Below, piece after piece: positions 26,012-35,909 of a stretch of 64,000 nucleotides of DNA (its first letter is position 1; each line of letters begins with the position of its first letter). The DNA is from Candidatus Binatia bacterium. Lineage in GTDB: Bacteria; Desulfobacterota; Binatia; HRBIN30. A model generated the notes under the pieces. It was not told where the DNA came from and searched no databases. It was given only the letters and a program-made list of their open reading frames with translations. The position numbers and the translations under genes were made by a program. The stretch lies in contig CALAMI010000010.1 in the NCBI GenBank assembly GCA_937925685.1, positions 331,454-395,453 of the forward strand, given 5' to 3'.

Positions 26012-27139
26012 ATGAGCGAATCCACGTATGGACGGATTACCGAGGAGGGACTGGCGCGAATTCGAGCGCGCATTGGTCAGGGCTTTCCTGGCCGCCGCCC
26101 TTGGCGAACCGAGGTCACTCGTGATGCAATCTATCACTTGGCTTTGGCCATTGGTGACCTTAGCCCTTTGTACCTGGACGAGGAGTACGCGCGCCAGACC
26201 CGCTGGGGTACTCTCCTCGCTCCACCGATCATTGTCCAGACCATGGATACATTACGGGCGGTTGGCCACAGTGGCTTGCCCGAGGGGCTCCCAGGAGTCC
26301 ACTCGATCTGGACGGGCTCCTACTATGAATGGCAGCGTCCCCCAATGTTGGGCGACCGCATTCGCGCCGACGCCTACTTGAAAGATGTTCGCGAACGGGA
26401 AAGCACGTTCGGCGGCGGGCGGGCTGTTTATCAAACATACGAGGCGAAGTACTACGACCAAAGCGGCACCTACATCGGCTTGCGGCAAGATACTTGGATT
26501 CGAGTGGAACGTGACAAAACGGCGGAGCGAAGAAAATACGGGAACATTCAGTTAGCGAAGTGGACACCGCTAGATATCGAACGCTTTATGGAGGAGTACC
26601 GGAGCGAGCAACGAACGGCTGAACGTTATTGGGAAGACGTGCAAATTGGAGAGCCGACGCATACCCTGATCAAGGGTCCACTTACGCCCACTGCCGAAAT
26701 CGCCTTTGAATCTTACTTTGGCATTTACCTTGTGGGTAACAAGGTTGCGGCGCAATTGTATGAGAAGCACCCTGCTCTGATGATCCCTAACGAGCAGGGC
26801 GTGCCTGAGCCCCCACAACGGGTACATTGGGACAATGCCTTCACTCAGCGGCTACTTGGACTACCCGGGGCGTACGATCTCGGCCCGGAGCGATGTTCCT
26901 GGCTCATTCAGGGAGTCACGAATTGGATTGGTGACAACGCTTTCATCACTAAGATCGATGCCCGCTATCACCGCTTCAACTTCATGGGAGACGTGACTTG
27001 GATTAAAGGAAAGGTCACGGACAAGTATGAACGCAATGGTAAAGGCTATGTGCGATTCGCCTTGGAATGCGTGAACCATCGCAACGAGGTCACGGCTTCA
27101 GCTGACGCTGAAGCACAGCTGCCGAAGCGGCGCACCTAA
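26012..27139 (+). CDS. MaoC/FAS1-like double hotdog acyl dehydratase
   Basis: The 375-residue protein has two hotdog-like halves (about 20-165 and 205-370). The first contains AIGDLSPLYLDEEYARQTRWGTLLAPP, the equivalent of the hydratase-2 motif GDxNPxH. Asp is kept, Asn is replaced by Ser, and the His position is Tyr. This is usual for the N-terminal-dehydratase-domain relatives of MaoC that occur in aromatic and cholesterol-type degradation operons. The second half lacks the motif. The protein probably hydrates or dehydrates an acyl-CoA, maybe with a partner. It follows the TetR gene by 30 bases and has AGGGGAAGG before its ATG. Confidence 0.78.
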   Translation: MSESTYGRITEEGLARIRARIGQGFPGRRPWRTEVTRDAIYHLALAIGDLSPLYLDEEYARQTRWGTLLAPPIIVQTMDTLRAVGHSGLPEGLPGVHSIWTGSYYEWQRPPMLGDRIRADAYLKDVRERESTFGGGRAVYQTYEAKYYDQSGTYIGLRQDTWIRVERDKTAERRKYGNIQLAKWTPLDIERFMEEYRSEQRTAERYWEDVQIGEPTHTLIKGPLTPTAEIAFESYFGIYLVGNKVAAQLYEKHPALMIPNEQGVPEPPQRVHWDNAFTQRLLGLPGAYDLGPERCSWLIQGVTNWIGDNAFITKIDARYHRFNFMGDVTWIKGKVTDKYERNGKGYVRFALECVNHRNEVTASADAEAQLPKRRT

Positions 27140-27188
27140 AGCACCAGCAAAGGGCCTCCAACCCCCGCTGCGCCTGCAAATCTCCGGC

Positions 27189-30029
27189 TCAGTCGGCGTA
27201 AATGTCCAGGGTCAGGCTGGCAATGTTGTCCGTGGGATTGCGATCACCCGAGGGTCCTAGCGCCTCCAAAACCAAGGTGCATCTGAAGGGGCTGCGGGAA
27301 GAAGCTGCACCAATGTCCTGTCGACGAATGACGATGGGTAACTTGGCAAAACGGCGGCGGCGGTTGGGAACAATAACCTTATTGACGGGCAAAACGCCTG
27401 GCCGGTGGAACCAGGGCAAGCCTGCGGTCCCAGTGGGACAGTCGCCGTCCGCAACTACGAGGGTGATGGCGTGACCCGCGACATCAAGCCGATCCGCATT
27501 GGCCACACCAACACGCACGTGTCGCGTTATGATGTCCTGACCGCCTCTTAGGCGCAGCCGTCTCGGCGGAACGGAGAGAGCCACCGACTGATGGCTCTGC
27601 TCGACCCAGGGCTCTGCGGCGTTCGTTACGTTCACCTCCATCACCGTGCTATTATTCCAAGGCGTGGGGTCCTGGTTGCCTGTCGTTTGCGCAGTCGCCG
27701 CCAACAAAACACGACACCGGTAAGGAGACAAGCCCGTGGCTGTGTTCGCAAGAGGCAGTGGGTCAACAACGACTTCGACAGTCGCGTGCAGCGCTTTGCC
27801 AATCGAAACGGATGTTCCCGCCTGATTCCCCGGCTGGCTAGGATCGAGATCCACCGCCACCGCTACCGAGCCCTGCAAACAATCCGATGCCAAAATAGCC
27901 AACTCAACGGGAACAGCGTCTTCGTCCGCCGTTTTTACCTGCCGAACACGCGTGGATGCTCTCACAGTCGCGGGAGTTTGGTCTTCGAGGCGAATGTTCA
28001 CCGGGCGGATTGGGTCCAGAATGATGTCGACACGTGTTCGGGGCGTTGGTGTGACCGTTGGAGTGGCCGTTGGCGAGGGTGTCCACGTCGGGGTGCGCGA
28101 GCGTGTAGGGGTGGGGGTGAACGTTCGCGTTGCCGTGAAAGTTGCCGTCGGCGTGGTGGAGGGAGTCCTTGTTGGAGTCGGCGATGGTAACCAGGCCGTC
28201 CCTACGGGCGTGAGCGTGGGCGTCGGCGACACCTCTGGCGTCGGGCTCATGGTAGCGGTCGGAGAGCTCAACGGCGAACAGGAATCTTTAGGTTCCGGGG
28301 GGCAACCTAAGTCTGGTACACATGGTACGCAGTGGGCAGCCGGGTTGCACGATTCGATGCGGCACCGGGGAGAACAACCATCGCAGCCTAGCTGATTCCC
28401 GTCGTCACATTCCTCTGGGTAGCGTAGCTGGGCGTCTCCGCACTGGGTGCAGGGAGCGAGACACTCCACCGAATCTACGTCCTCGCACGCTGGGAGAGCT
28501 CGCAAGATCGGTAAGGGTAAAACACCACCAACGCGAATGCGAGGAGGAACCCCGTTCAAATGCGTGACAGTGACAGAGCCATCGACCCCCGCGGCCGTCG
28601 AACGCTGACAATTGACGGTACCATCGATCCTTACCGTCTCGTGACCAACGATGTTGACTACCCCACCCCCTCCCCCACCACGGGCGAACACACGGCCCAC
28701 CGAACCAATGTGCACCGCACAAGCACCGAACTTGACTTCTCCGCCCACGCCACACTCCCCCGCCTCACAACCGCCACCAGATGCATCCACCGTCCCTGTG
28801 ACGGTAAGGTTGGCCGTGGCCACTCTTCCGTCTGTTTCCTCCCCCACCGTCAGCTTCACTTCACCACCGCTTCCCCCGGCCGACCGCCCGCGGCTATCGA
28901 TTCCCCCGTTGATGACAATGCCCTTACTGCCCGTGAGTTCGACGTCTCCACCATTGGATCCACCACTTGCATCGATCAATGCGTCGCTTACCAGCTCCCA
29001 ACCGGCAAAGATTCCTATGCTGCCGCCATTGCCATAAGCTCCTTGGGCGCGCGCCGACACGACCCGCGACACCCTCACCGACCCGGCGACGTCGGCCGTG
29101 ACGTCTCCACCCACACCATCAGGCTCAGCTCCTTCCGCGAGAATAGACCCGTCGATCACCAAGCCACCATAAGCCACATCGATCTCGACCTCTCCGCCGT
29201 CGCCGCCTTCGGCATATGCCAGGGAACTTCCCTGGGCACGAATTCCACCGCTGATGTAAACTCCCCTGTAACCTTTTAACACAATCGAGCCTCCACCACC
29301 GGCCGCACCGGTTCCATTGGCACGCAGCCATGCAGCTGCCAACCACCCGCCTGCATCCAAGATGATACGGCCACCGTCGCTACCGTTGACCAAGATCTGT
29401 CCCTCGACCGAAACGTCCTCGCTCGCATCTAAAACAATCGTTCCCCCGCCGCTGGCAGACTGCGCTCCACCGGTCGCCGAAAGCTCGGCAGACGAGGAGA
29501 AGCGGATGCTGCCGCGACTCTCGATCCGGATGAACCCACCCCCGCCACTGGAGGTAAGGTGACCCGCTAGGACGCGCCCCTGAACTTCGACCGAACCACG
29601 GGAAACGATCTCCACAGTCCCCCCTGACAAATTGCCCGAAGCATCGATGCGTGCCCGCGGAGAGCCGCCCTCCACGACCACAGGGCCCCCAATTTGCAGG
29701 CGGATCGCCCCACCGCGATTCGTCGGCGGCTCCGACCCTTGCCCCCGTGCGTCAATCATGGTTCCACTGCGAAGAACGAGACTCCCCGCGATCACCTGCG
29801 CGCTGCGCCAGCCCACCACCAGCCGTGCCGTGCCCTCCAACACCACCGGGCGCGACCCAAAGTCCAACACGCACCGGTCTCCCACAAGGTGCGTGCCACG
29901 AATCACACATACCCCACTGAGCGTGCACGTGGGTTCGCGCATGGCGACATCGTTCGCCGTACACGTGGTCTGGGATTGCACCGCTGCCGCAAGGAGCGTC
30001 GCAACGCACGCCGCGAACCAAAACAACAT
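27189..30029 (-). CDS. Giant secreted surface protein: beta-helix repeats, PEECDDGN Cys motif, TPT linker, duplicated beta domain
   Basis: From the ATG at 30029 the protein has about 946 residues. It opens with a signal peptide ([19 protein letters not shown]). About 500 residues of Gly-rich parallel-beta repeats follow (units like GGxIxLxAxGxVxVxGxIxAxG), such as form right-handed helices in adhesins. Next come a Cys-rich [27 protein letters not shown] (DUF4215/Myxococcus-type) and about 75 residues of Thr/Pro linker. Two similar beta-sandwich units end the protein, each with an SP(Y/F)RCxxxLxA segment. It should be exported and displayed on the cell or in matrix. Its paralogue is at 37706-40303. 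The start is uncertain (30059 is also in frame); neither has a clear ribosome binding site. Confidence 0.75.
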   Translation of the reverse strand: MLFWFAACVATLLAAAVQSQTTCTANDVAMREPTCTLSGVCVIRGTHLVGDRCVLDFGSRPVVLEGTARLVVGWRSAQVIAGSLVLRSGTMIDARGQGSEPPTNRGGAIRLQIGGPVVVEGGSPRARIDASGNLSGGTVEIVSRGSVEVQGRVLAGHLTSSGGGGFIRIESRGSIRFSSSAELSATGGAQSASGGGTIVLDASEDVSVEGQILVNGSDGGRIILDAGGWLAAAWLRANGTGAAGGGGSIVLKGYRGVYISGGIRAQGSSLAYAEGGDGGEVEIDVAYGGLVIDGSILAEGAEPDGVGGDVTADVAGSVRVSRVVSARAQGAYGNGGSIGIFAGWELVSDALIDASGGSNGGDVELTGSKGIVINGGIDSRGRSAGGSGGEVKLTVGEETDGRVATANLTVTGTVDASGGGCEAGECGVGGEVKFGACAVHIGSVGRVFARGGGGGGVVNIVGHETVRIDGTVNCQRSTAAGVDGSVTVTHLNGVPPRIRVGGVLPLPILRALPACEDVDSVECLAPCTQCGDAQLRYPEECDDGNQLGCDGCSPRCRIESCNPAAHCVPCVPDLGCPPEPKDSCSPLSSPTATMSPTPEVSPTPTLTPVGTAWLPSPTPTRTPSTTPTATFTATRTFTPTPTRSRTPTWTPSPTATPTVTPTPRTRVDIILDPIRPVNIRLEDQTPATVRASTRVRQVKTADEDAVPVELAILASDCLQGSVAVAVDLDPSQPGNQAGTSVSIGKALHATVEVVVDPLPLANTATGLSPYRCRVLLAATAQTTGNQDPTPWNNSTVMEVNVTNAAEPWVEQSHQSVALSVPPRRLRLRGGQDIITRHVRVGVANADRLDVAGHAITLVVADGDCPTGTAGLPWFHRPGVLPVNKVIVPNRRRRFAKLPIVIRRQDIGAASSRSPFRCTLVLEALGPSGDRNPTDNIASLTLDIYAD
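28038..28270 (-). repeat. Low-complexity Thr/Pro-coding repeat
   Basis: Imperfect 6-12 base units coding TPT, SPT and TRT form the linker of the surface protein. It is a coding repeat, not a CRISPR or satellite array. Confidence 0.85.
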
Positions 30030-30269
30030 GCTATATTCTGCGATATACAAGTTACACATGTCAAGCTGTTGTAAAGCCACTTTTGCCCTTCTCTGCGCCC
30101 GCCGACCATGTCGCTGCGCCGGCTGATTTCTAGCCACCGTGACAACAACGGACCCGTCACAGCAAGGCGTGGCGCCAATCCATTTCCCTGACAACAGCTA
30201 GACATCGCACCACCGCTCGGCCGGCCAGGGCTACGGCCTGACGCTCTCTAAAACGTAACGCGACGCCAT

Positions 30270-31067
30270 TCACGCAGTGTGCAAAAAACGGCGCAAATAC
30301 TTTACTGCACCTGCGGTGCGGGCACCGAACCACGTCAGGGCCTTTCCGTTTACGAAATAAACGCGACCGCTCCGGATCGCTGTCGTCTCGGAAAGAGGCA
30401 TCATATCGCGCAGATCTCGCGGCGCGAATCGATAAGGCTCGTCGGGAAGTAAAATCACTTCGGGATTCTGCTCGGCGACGAAGTCAAGGTCGATCGTTGG
30501 GTAACGATTGCCCGCACCCGTGCAAACATTGCTTCCCCCCGCAAGCCGCAGTGCGTCATGAGCGTACGTATCGCTACCGAAACTCATCCAAGGGTTTTTC
30601 CAGATAGGGCAGAAAACCTTGACCTTTTCAGCACTGCGGCTTCCTAGGGTCCGTTCTATTGATGCGATCAGCTCCTGGCCCGTGGCGTACGCTCGTACCA
30701 TTCGCGCAACTGCCCGAACCACGACCACAACGTCGGCCACAGAACGAGGGTAAGTAACCATTACTCGTAGCCCCATCGCCCGCAACTGTTCCACATCTTC
30801 CCGTCGATTTTCTTCCATGTTCGCCAACACTAACTCCGGCTCCAGCTGCCGCACCTTTTCCAGGTCGGGGTTCTTGGTGCCGCCGACCCTGGGCAAGCGG
30901 CCAACAGCGTCACTAGCCTCAATGCAGTATCGGGTCACTCCCACCAGTTTGGATCCCGCACCCAAGGCAACCACCAGCTCGGTCAAGCTCGGCACAAGGC
31001 TGACGATTCGGCCAGGCGGCGGCTCGAGTTCCAATGGGTGTCCCGTGGCGTCCCAAATCGGCGACAT
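30270..31067 (-). CDS. BtuF-like helical-backbone metal/cobalamin-binding protein without signal peptide
   Basis: The 265-residue protein has the Fe3+/B12 periplasmic-binding fold. Visible are RIVSLVPSLTELVVALGAGSKLVGVTRYC, RVGGTKNPDLEKVRQLEPELVLA, the bridging helix in the middle, and PEVILLPDEPYRF near the C-terminal lobe. Binding proteins of this family deliver cobalamin, haem or siderophores to ABC importers, but no permease or ATPase gene is near and no signal peptide is visible (it begins MSPIWDATGHPLELEPPPGR). Cytoplasmic orphan members exist. Its position behind a B12-dependent mutase operon makes a cobalamin role attractive (inference). It is separated from the LLM gene by 229 bases. 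Confidence 0.75.
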   Translation of the reverse strand: MSPIWDATGHPLELEPPPGRIVSLVPSLTELVVALGAGSKLVGVTRYCIEASDAVGRLPRVGGTKNPDLEKVRQLEPELVLANMEENRREDVEQLRAMGLRVMVTYPRSVADVVVVVRAVARMVRAYATGQELIASIERTLGSRSAEKVKVFCPIWKNPWMSFGSDTYAHDALRLAGGSNVCTGAGNRYPTIDLDFVAEQNPEVILLPDEPYRFAPRDLRDMMPLSETTAIRSGRVYFVNGKALTWFGARTAGAVKYLRRFLHTA

Positions 31068-31210
31068 CGTATTGTCTCTAGCTTAAGAAAACGGGGTTCC
31101 TTACTCGGTGGCCAACCAAGGCTTGAAAAAAACGCAAGTGCTTATCGACCACAAGCCTGTTCCGCAACCGTTTGCAGCTGTCCCCCTTCACGCTCCAGCT
31201 CACTACAAGC

Positions 31211-31232
31211 CCATGGGGCCCGAGCCCCAAGG
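31211..31232. other. Hairpin in the gap after the LLM gene
   Basis: TGGGGC/GCCCCA with a 4-base loop, flanked by CC/GG after an A-A mismatch, lies 65-85 bases past the LLM stop. No T-run follows on either strand. It may end the mutase operon transcript or be chance. Confidence 0.3.
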
Positions 31233-31296
31233 GCAGGCGTCAGGGTGGCCCTCTCGACCGTCTTGGCCCCGCATTGCCGACGTTGCGAAGCTGCTG

Positions 31297-32289
31297 TCAG
31301 CGGACCAGCCGAGGGAGCACGTCGCGACAAAAACGGGGGAACATTTCCCAGGCGGCAAAGTTGCAGAAAAAGTACGTGACCCCGATCTCCTCCTGTCGTC
31401 GGTGGATCTCGTCCACGATTTGTTGCGCAGTGCCCACCAACGTGTTTGGCGAGCGGTAGACCGCCTCTACGTCGTCTACCCCCAGGGCCTGCGCCATCGC
31501 CTCCGCGAACGATCGCGCCTGAGACGCATTCTCCGCAATCACCACGTAGACCATCGCGGAAAGCTCGATGTCCTCCGGGTTGCGCCCCACTTCCCCACAT
31601 GCTGCTTTGAGGAACGCAACGCGTTCCGCAAATGCATTCAAATCAAATTTTACAGTTTTTCCGATTACTATGCGGCCCAGCGCCCCACCGAATGGCGGGA
31701 TGATATTGACCACGTCTGCTTCCCGCGCCGCAAGCCGTAACAATGGCTTTCCGCCACCTCCAAGCATAATCCGCGGTCTCGGCGCCGGCTTCGGGCTGTG
31801 CGGTGCCCTTTGCAACCGATAGTACTTGCCCTCGAACGTTACCTCATCTTCCAACCACAGTTTTTTGATCACGAGTAACGCTTCGGCGAGTTGCGCTACG
31901 CGCTCGGCCGGTGGGAGGTACGGAAAGCCAAAAGCTTCATACTCCTCGCGGAACCAACCTGCACCCATCCCCAACTCCACACGTCCGCCGGTAATTTGAT
32001 GTAACGAAGTCACAATTTTCGCCGTCAGGGCGGGGTGACGGAAGGAGTTGGCCGCAACTAACTGGGTCAATACCAGACGCCGCGTTAACGTGCTCAACGC
32101 ACTGAGCACCGTGAAACACTCGAGCCGCGGGCTCGATCGATCGTGGCCCATGAGTCCAGTCATGAAGAAGTGGTCCTCCGCAGCCACAGCGTAAAAGCCA
32201 CTTTCCTCAGCCTGTTGGGTCACTGCTTTTGCTACCGCGAAATCACCAAGCGGAAGGATCAGCCCAAACTTCAAAGCATGCGCCGCCAT
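31297..32289 (-). CDS. LLM-class (luciferase-like, probably F420-dependent) oxidoreductase
   Basis: The 330-residue protein has the bacterial luciferase-like TIM barrel: KFGLILPLGDFAVAKAV at the start, a central GGRVELGMGAGWFREEYEAFGFPY, and LGGGGKPLLRLAAREADVVN in the second half. The GAGW/EY pattern is common in F420-dependent members, although FMN enzymes cannot be excluded. Start ATG 32289 is favoured by GAGGAAGG just upstream; a longer in-frame start would overlap the neighbouring flavoprotein gene. It is the last gene of the tight block that begins at glpX. The substrate is unknown. Confidence 0.85.
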   Translation of the reverse strand: MAAHALKFGLILPLGDFAVAKAVTQQAEESGFYAVAAEDHFFMTGLMGHDRSSPRLECFTVLSALSTLTRRLVLTQLVAANSFRHPALTAKIVTSLHQITGGRVELGMGAGWFREEYEAFGFPYLPPAERVAQLAEALLVIKKLWLEDEVTFEGKYYRLQRAPHSPKPAPRPRIMLGGGGKPLLRLAAREADVVNIIPPFGGALGRIVIGKTVKFDLNAFAERVAFLKAACGEVGRNPEDIELSAMVYVVIAENASQARSFAEAMAQALGVDDVEAVYRSPNTLVGTAQQIVDEIHRRQEEIGVTYFFCNFAAWEMFPRFCRDVLPRLVR

Positions 32290-32315
32290 ATGCCTTCCTC
32301 TGCTTCTTTTCTTAC

Positions 32316-33521
32316 CTAGCGGGACCATCGTCCCTGCCGACCGACAGCGAAGCTAGCTTCGCGCGCCAGTCGCAGCAGCGCCCGAGGAAAGGTCAAGCGG
32401 TCCCAGCCGCCCTCCCCGCTATACCAGCGCAACCCCAGTCGCCGGGCTTGTGTGCTCCATGTTGCCAACTGAAACCACACCCAGAAGGTGGGGCCGTACA
32501 ACATACGCTCGAGCCACCCCAGGCGCCGTAATTTTCGACCAACCCAACTTTGGTGCACCATTGCTTCGTAATCTGCCACAAGTCGGTCTCCCCGCTGCCA
32601 CGCTTTCGCGATGCACTCTGCAGCCAGTCTCCCGTATTGCATCGCGTAGGAGATGCCTTCGCCCATCAGCGGGTCGACCCCCGCGGCATCGCCCACCAAT
32701 AGCACCCGCCGGCTGGCCAACCTTGCGCGCGAGTCAAAGAGCCGGATGGGATGGGCGTGAGGGCGAATGGAATAGTCACCGAGGTGAAACAGCGCTGGCT
32801 TTACAAACTCCCCGATTCGGCGCCCTTGTCCGTTAGCTCGACTCGAATATACCCCGACGTTCCAGTGCGGTATTCCGTCGATGTAACACGGAAACATCCA
32901 CATGTAGCCGCGCAGCCGTCGAGCGACGGGCCGAAAATCGAACTTACACGATGGCTCTTCGGGGAATCCTCTGCCTGAAGCATCTGCTGGGATGTCCACC
33001 ATCGTTGCTCGGCCGACCGTTGCTTTCTCTGAGCCAAAAATTCGCCTTCGCACGACGCTACCCGAGCCATCAGCTCCGACCACGATGCTGGCACGGTAGC
33101 TCGCCCGTTCCGTCCTAACCTCGACGAAGTCGGGATGTTCGACAACATCCGTCACTTTCTCGCCTTGGCGCAAGATCGCGCCGCGGAAGGTACAGTGACT
33201 GACCAACAAAGCATCGAAACAGTCCCTACGGACCACCGTGCAAAAGGCTCTACCCTCATCGTGCACTACCTCCCCAGTCGGTGTGAGAGCCACAGCTCGA
33301 GACACCTCCACGTAGGGAATCTCGAGTGGAATGCCTAATTCCTCTAGACAATCTCGCGTCTGCCCAATAAGCCCACCCGCACACACCTTGAACCGCGGGT
33401 GGATCGCCTTCTCAAGGATAACGATCTGCCCCGCCAGCGCTGGCAGTCGACGGAGCAAAAATAGCGCGGTCGCCGCGCCCGCCGGCCCAGCCCCCACGAT
33501 GACAATAGGCCACTGTTCCAC
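32316..33521 (-). CDS. Geranylgeranyl-reductase-family FAD oxidoreductase
   Basis: The 401-residue flavoprotein begins PIVIVGAGPAGAATALFLLRR, the FAD dinucleotide-binding fold. It has GADGSGSVVRRRIF and the second FAD signature VLLVGDAAGVDPLMGEGISYAM, all typical of the GGR/ChlP family within the PHBH superfamily. These enzymes saturate isoprenoid double bonds or hydroxylate ring compounds. The family includes archaeal-type lipid reductases, and in bacteria many members have no assigned substrate. It lies 24 bases downstream of the cobalamin subunit gene and 26 bases upstream of the LLM gene, so it is inside the mutase operon. Confidence 0.85.
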   Translation of the reverse strand: MEQWPIVIVGAGPAGAATALFLLRRLPALAGQIVILEKAIHPRFKVCAGGLIGQTRDCLEELGIPLEIPYVEVSRAVALTPTGEVVHDEGRAFCTVVRRDCFDALLVSHCTFRGAILRQGEKVTDVVEHPDFVEVRTERASYRASIVVGADGSGSVVRRRIFGSEKATVGRATMVDIPADASGRGFPEEPSCKFDFRPVARRLRGYMWMFPCYIDGIPHWNVGVYSSRANGQGRRIGEFVKPALFHLGDYSIRPHAHPIRLFDSRARLASRRVLLVGDAAGVDPLMGEGISYAMQYGRLAAECIAKAWQRGDRLVADYEAMVHQSWVGRKLRRLGWLERMLYGPTFWVWFQLATWSTQARRLGLRWYSGEGGWDRLTFPRALLRLAREASFAVGRQGRWSR

Positions 33522-33545
33522 CGTTAGGGTCCTCTGACCGCAGCC

Positions 33546-33953
33546 TCAATCACCGCGCGGGCGAATGTGCTCGCGGATCCAGCCGATGATCTCTTGTGCC
33601 GAGGCTCCCGGCGTGAAGATTTCTCTCACCCCGAGTTGTTTCAGCGCAGTGACGTCCTCAGGGGGGATAATCCCTCCGCCAAACACCGGAATGTCACTCG
33701 CCCCGCGCTCGCGCAACCGCTCCAAGACGTCGGGGAACAGCGTCATATGGGCCCCCGACAGGATGCTCAGACCGATCGCATCCACGTCTTCTTGGATCGC
33801 CGTCTCTACGATCATCTCTGGCGTCTGGTGCAAGCCGGTATAAATCACCTCGTAACCCGCATCCCGGAGCATGCGGGCAATAATCTTTGCACCCCGATCG
33901 TGGCCGTCGAGACCCGGCTTCGCAATCAAAATTCGCAACGGTCGTTCTGCCAT
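33546..33953 (-). CDS. B12-binding small subunit of acyl-CoA mutase
   Basis: The 135-residue protein is a stand-alone cobalamin-binding domain with the base-off/His-on motif D16-G-H18-D-R-G21, S63-x-L65, and GGG at 92-94. It begins [17 protein letters not shown], as in methylmalonyl- and isobutyryl-CoA mutase small subunits. It pairs with the large subunit encoded 62 bases upstream. The start at ATG 33953 is chosen because earlier in-frame residues are Arg/Pro-rich and lack homology. A core palindrome AACGGTCGTT lies inside its fifth to eighth codons but does not match the flanks of the operator found elsewhere. Confidence 0.9.
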   Translation of the reverse strand: MAERPLRILIAKPGLDGHDRGAKIIARMLRDAGYEVIYTGLHQTPEMIVETAIQEDVDAIGLSILSGAHMTLFPDVLERLRERGASDIPVFGGGIIPPEDVTALKQLGVREIFTPGASAQEIIGWIREHIRPRGD

Positions 33954-34015
33954 CACCAGTCCGCGCCCTGTTGGCCGGCTAGGCCAGCTACGAGTCCGTA
34001 CCGGCAGCGCCACTG

Positions 34016-35656
34016 CTAAATGTACGCGGGGTCCCGGTAAATGCCAAACACTTCGCGAAAAACATCGGAAATTTCCCCGACGGTCACTTCTCGCTTTACG
34101 GCTTCGATGATGGGGGGCATTAGGTTCGATCCCTCCCGCGCTGCGCGGCGTATTTTTTCCAGAGCGCGGGCGACCACGGCTGCATCGCGGGTTTGCTTAC
34201 GCTGCCGTACGCGTTCCACTTGCTTACGCTCCACTTCCGGCGGAACGCGCAAGATCTCGATCGGCGGCTCCTCTTGCACCTGATACTTATTGACCCCGAC
34301 CATCACCTTCTCTCCGCTTTCTAGCTGTCGTTGGTAGCGGTACGCTGCCTCGGAAATTTCCTTTTGCGGAAACCCCAGTTCTATGGCGCGGACGATACCC
34401 CCAAGCTCATCGATGCGGCGGATGTAGGCCCACGCTTCCGCTTCGATCTGGTTGGTGAGTGCTTCGACAGCGTAACTTCCGCCGAGAGGGTCGATAAAAT
34501 TGGCAACTCCGGTCTCCTCAGCAATGATCTGCTGCGTTCGCAGTGCCACCAGCACTGCCTGCTCGCTCGGCAAGGCCAGAGTCTCGTCCATGGAATTGGT
34601 ATGTAGCGACTGCGTACCGCCCAGAACGGCGGCAAGTGCTTGAATAGCTACCCTAACCACGTTGTTGAGGGGCTGTTGTGCCGTAAGGCTGCAGCCTGCG
34701 GTCTGGGCGTGTGTTCGCAACCGCCACGACTCTGGCTTACGGGCGCCAAAGCGCTCCCGCATGATCTTCGCCCACATGCGGCGAGCAGCACGAAACTTGG
34801 CAATTTCTTCGAAGAAATCGTTGTGCACGTTGAAAAAGAAGGAAAGTCGCGGAGCGAATGCATCGACATCGAGCCCACGGTCGACGGCTGCCTGAACATA
34901 GCCAATGCCGTCCGCAAGGGTGAACGCGAGTTCCTGCGCAGCCGTCGAGCCCGCTTCGCGAATGTGATACCCCGATATCGAAATCGGATGCCACCGAGGT
35001 GCCTCGCGGGTGCAAAACTCGATCATGTCCACGATGATTCGAACCGAGGGCTCTGGTGGGCAAATCCACTCCTTTTGTGCGATGAACTCCTTGAGCATAT
35101 CGTTCTGGATCGTCCCACCGAGTTTCGACAGTGGAATTCCCCGTCTCTCGGCAACGGCAAAATACATCGCTAGCAGGATGCTCGCAGTGCAGTTGACCGT
35201 CATCGATGTCGTGACGCGGTCTAGAGGAATTCCGGCAAACAAAGCCTCCATATCCGCGATGCTGGATACCGCTACACCCTCTCGACCAACCTCGCCTCGG
35301 GCTCGTGGATGGTCGGCATCGTAACCCATTAGCGTGGGCATGTCGAACGCGGTGGAAAGTCCCGTCTGCCCCTGCTCCAGCAAGAAGCGAAAGCGCTCAT
35401 TGGTATCCTCAGGCGTTCCATATCCCGCGAACTGACGCATCGTCCATAACTTGCCACGATACATACTCGGGTAGACGCCACGGGTGAACGGGTACTCGCC
35501 CGGGTAGCCTAGGTCGCGTTCGTAAGAAAAGTCGCCCACATCCTCTGGTGTATACAAGGGATCCACGACACTGTCGGAAATCGTGGTAAACCGGCCAATA
35601 CGATCCTTGTCTTTCGGGTAACACTGCTCAAGCCATTCCCGCTTCGACCTAGGCAC
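34016..35656 (-). CDS. Acyl-CoA mutase large subunit, isobutyryl-CoA mutase-like
   Basis: The 547-residue protein is the substrate-binding subunit of a B12-dependent carbon-skeleton mutase ([10 protein letters not shown] at 71-80, [36 protein letters not shown] at 180-197). As I recall the family, methylmalonyl-CoA mutases carry Tyr and Arg for the substrate carboxylate. Here the positions are F76 and Q194, the pair of isobutyryl-CoA mutase (Streptomyces IcmA F80/Q198). It therefore probably interconverts isobutyryl- and butyryl-CoA or a similar non-carboxylated pair. GTG 35656 follows GGAGG by ten bases and overlaps the DUF2007 gene by eight; a longer start at 35701 is possible. No MeaB-type chaperone gene is in the window. 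Confidence 0.85.
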   Translation of the reverse strand: MPRSKREWLEQCYPKDKDRIGRFTTISDSVVDPLYTPEDVGDFSYERDLGYPGEYPFTRGVYPSMYRGKLWTMRQFAGYGTPEDTNERFRFLLEQGQTGLSTAFDMPTLMGYDADHPRARGEVGREGVAVSSIADMEALFAGIPLDRVTTSMTVNCTASILLAMYFAVAERRGIPLSKLGGTIQNDMLKEFIAQKEWICPPEPSVRIIVDMIEFCTREAPRWHPISISGYHIREAGSTAAQELAFTLADGIGYVQAAVDRGLDVDAFAPRLSFFFNVHNDFFEEIAKFRAARRMWAKIMRERFGARKPESWRLRTHAQTAGCSLTAQQPLNNVVRVAIQALAAVLGGTQSLHTNSMDETLALPSEQAVLVALRTQQIIAEETGVANFIDPLGGSYAVEALTNQIEAEAWAYIRRIDELGGIVRAIELGFPQKEISEAAYRYQRQLESGEKVMVGVNKYQVQEEPPIEILRVPPEVERKQVERVRQRKQTRDAAVVARALEKIRRAAREGSNLMPPIIEAVKREVTVGEISDVFREVFGIYRDPAYI

Positions 35657-35903
35657 GATGACCCATCCTCCTCGCTGCCCTAGCTCCACTGCGGCGGGCA
35701 ATCATTCCCCTCGCAGTCCCCAACCACTCCTCGGGCACCAACAGTTGCACCTCCCCCAACGCGCAAAAAGTCAGAGGCTGCAGGGCAAAACGATGGCTCG
35801 TCAGCACGCAGGGGATACCCTGATGTTCCAAGAAACCTTTGACCAAATGAGCTTCAACCTCAAGCGGCGTTGCAAAACAAACTGCCCAACTCACCAATTG
35901 CAC
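35649..35903 (-). CDS. DUF2007 small protein
   Basis: The 84-residue protein reads [25 protein letters not shown] followed by [17 protein letters not shown]. This is the two-part pattern of DUF2007 (putative signal-transducing/GlnB-fold-like small proteins): a helix selecting LVKGFLExxGIP and a strand-helix LLVPEE. Function is not established. It starts six bases after the crotonase stop and overlaps the mutase start by eight bases, so it is fully embedded in the operon. Confidence 0.7.
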   Translation of the reverse strand: MQLVSWAVCFATPLEVEAHLVKGFLEHQGIPCVLTSHRFALQPLTFCALGEVQLLVPEEWLGTARGMIARRSGARAARRMGHRA

Positions 35904-35909
35904 CGCCTT

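Noticed and set aside
27952..28395. Plus-strand Val/Gly-rich frame
   Set aside because: Antisense of the TPT linker in the other surface protein.
31068..31296. Cobalamin riboswitch before the BtuF-like gene
   Set aside because: No B12-box or other conserved element was found on the minus strand; only a short GC hairpin.
33937..33946. AACGGTCGTT inside the B12 small subunit gene as a fourth operator
   Set aside because: Only the core matches, the flanking C and G are missing, and it lies within coding sequence. One such core is expected by chance in 64 kb.
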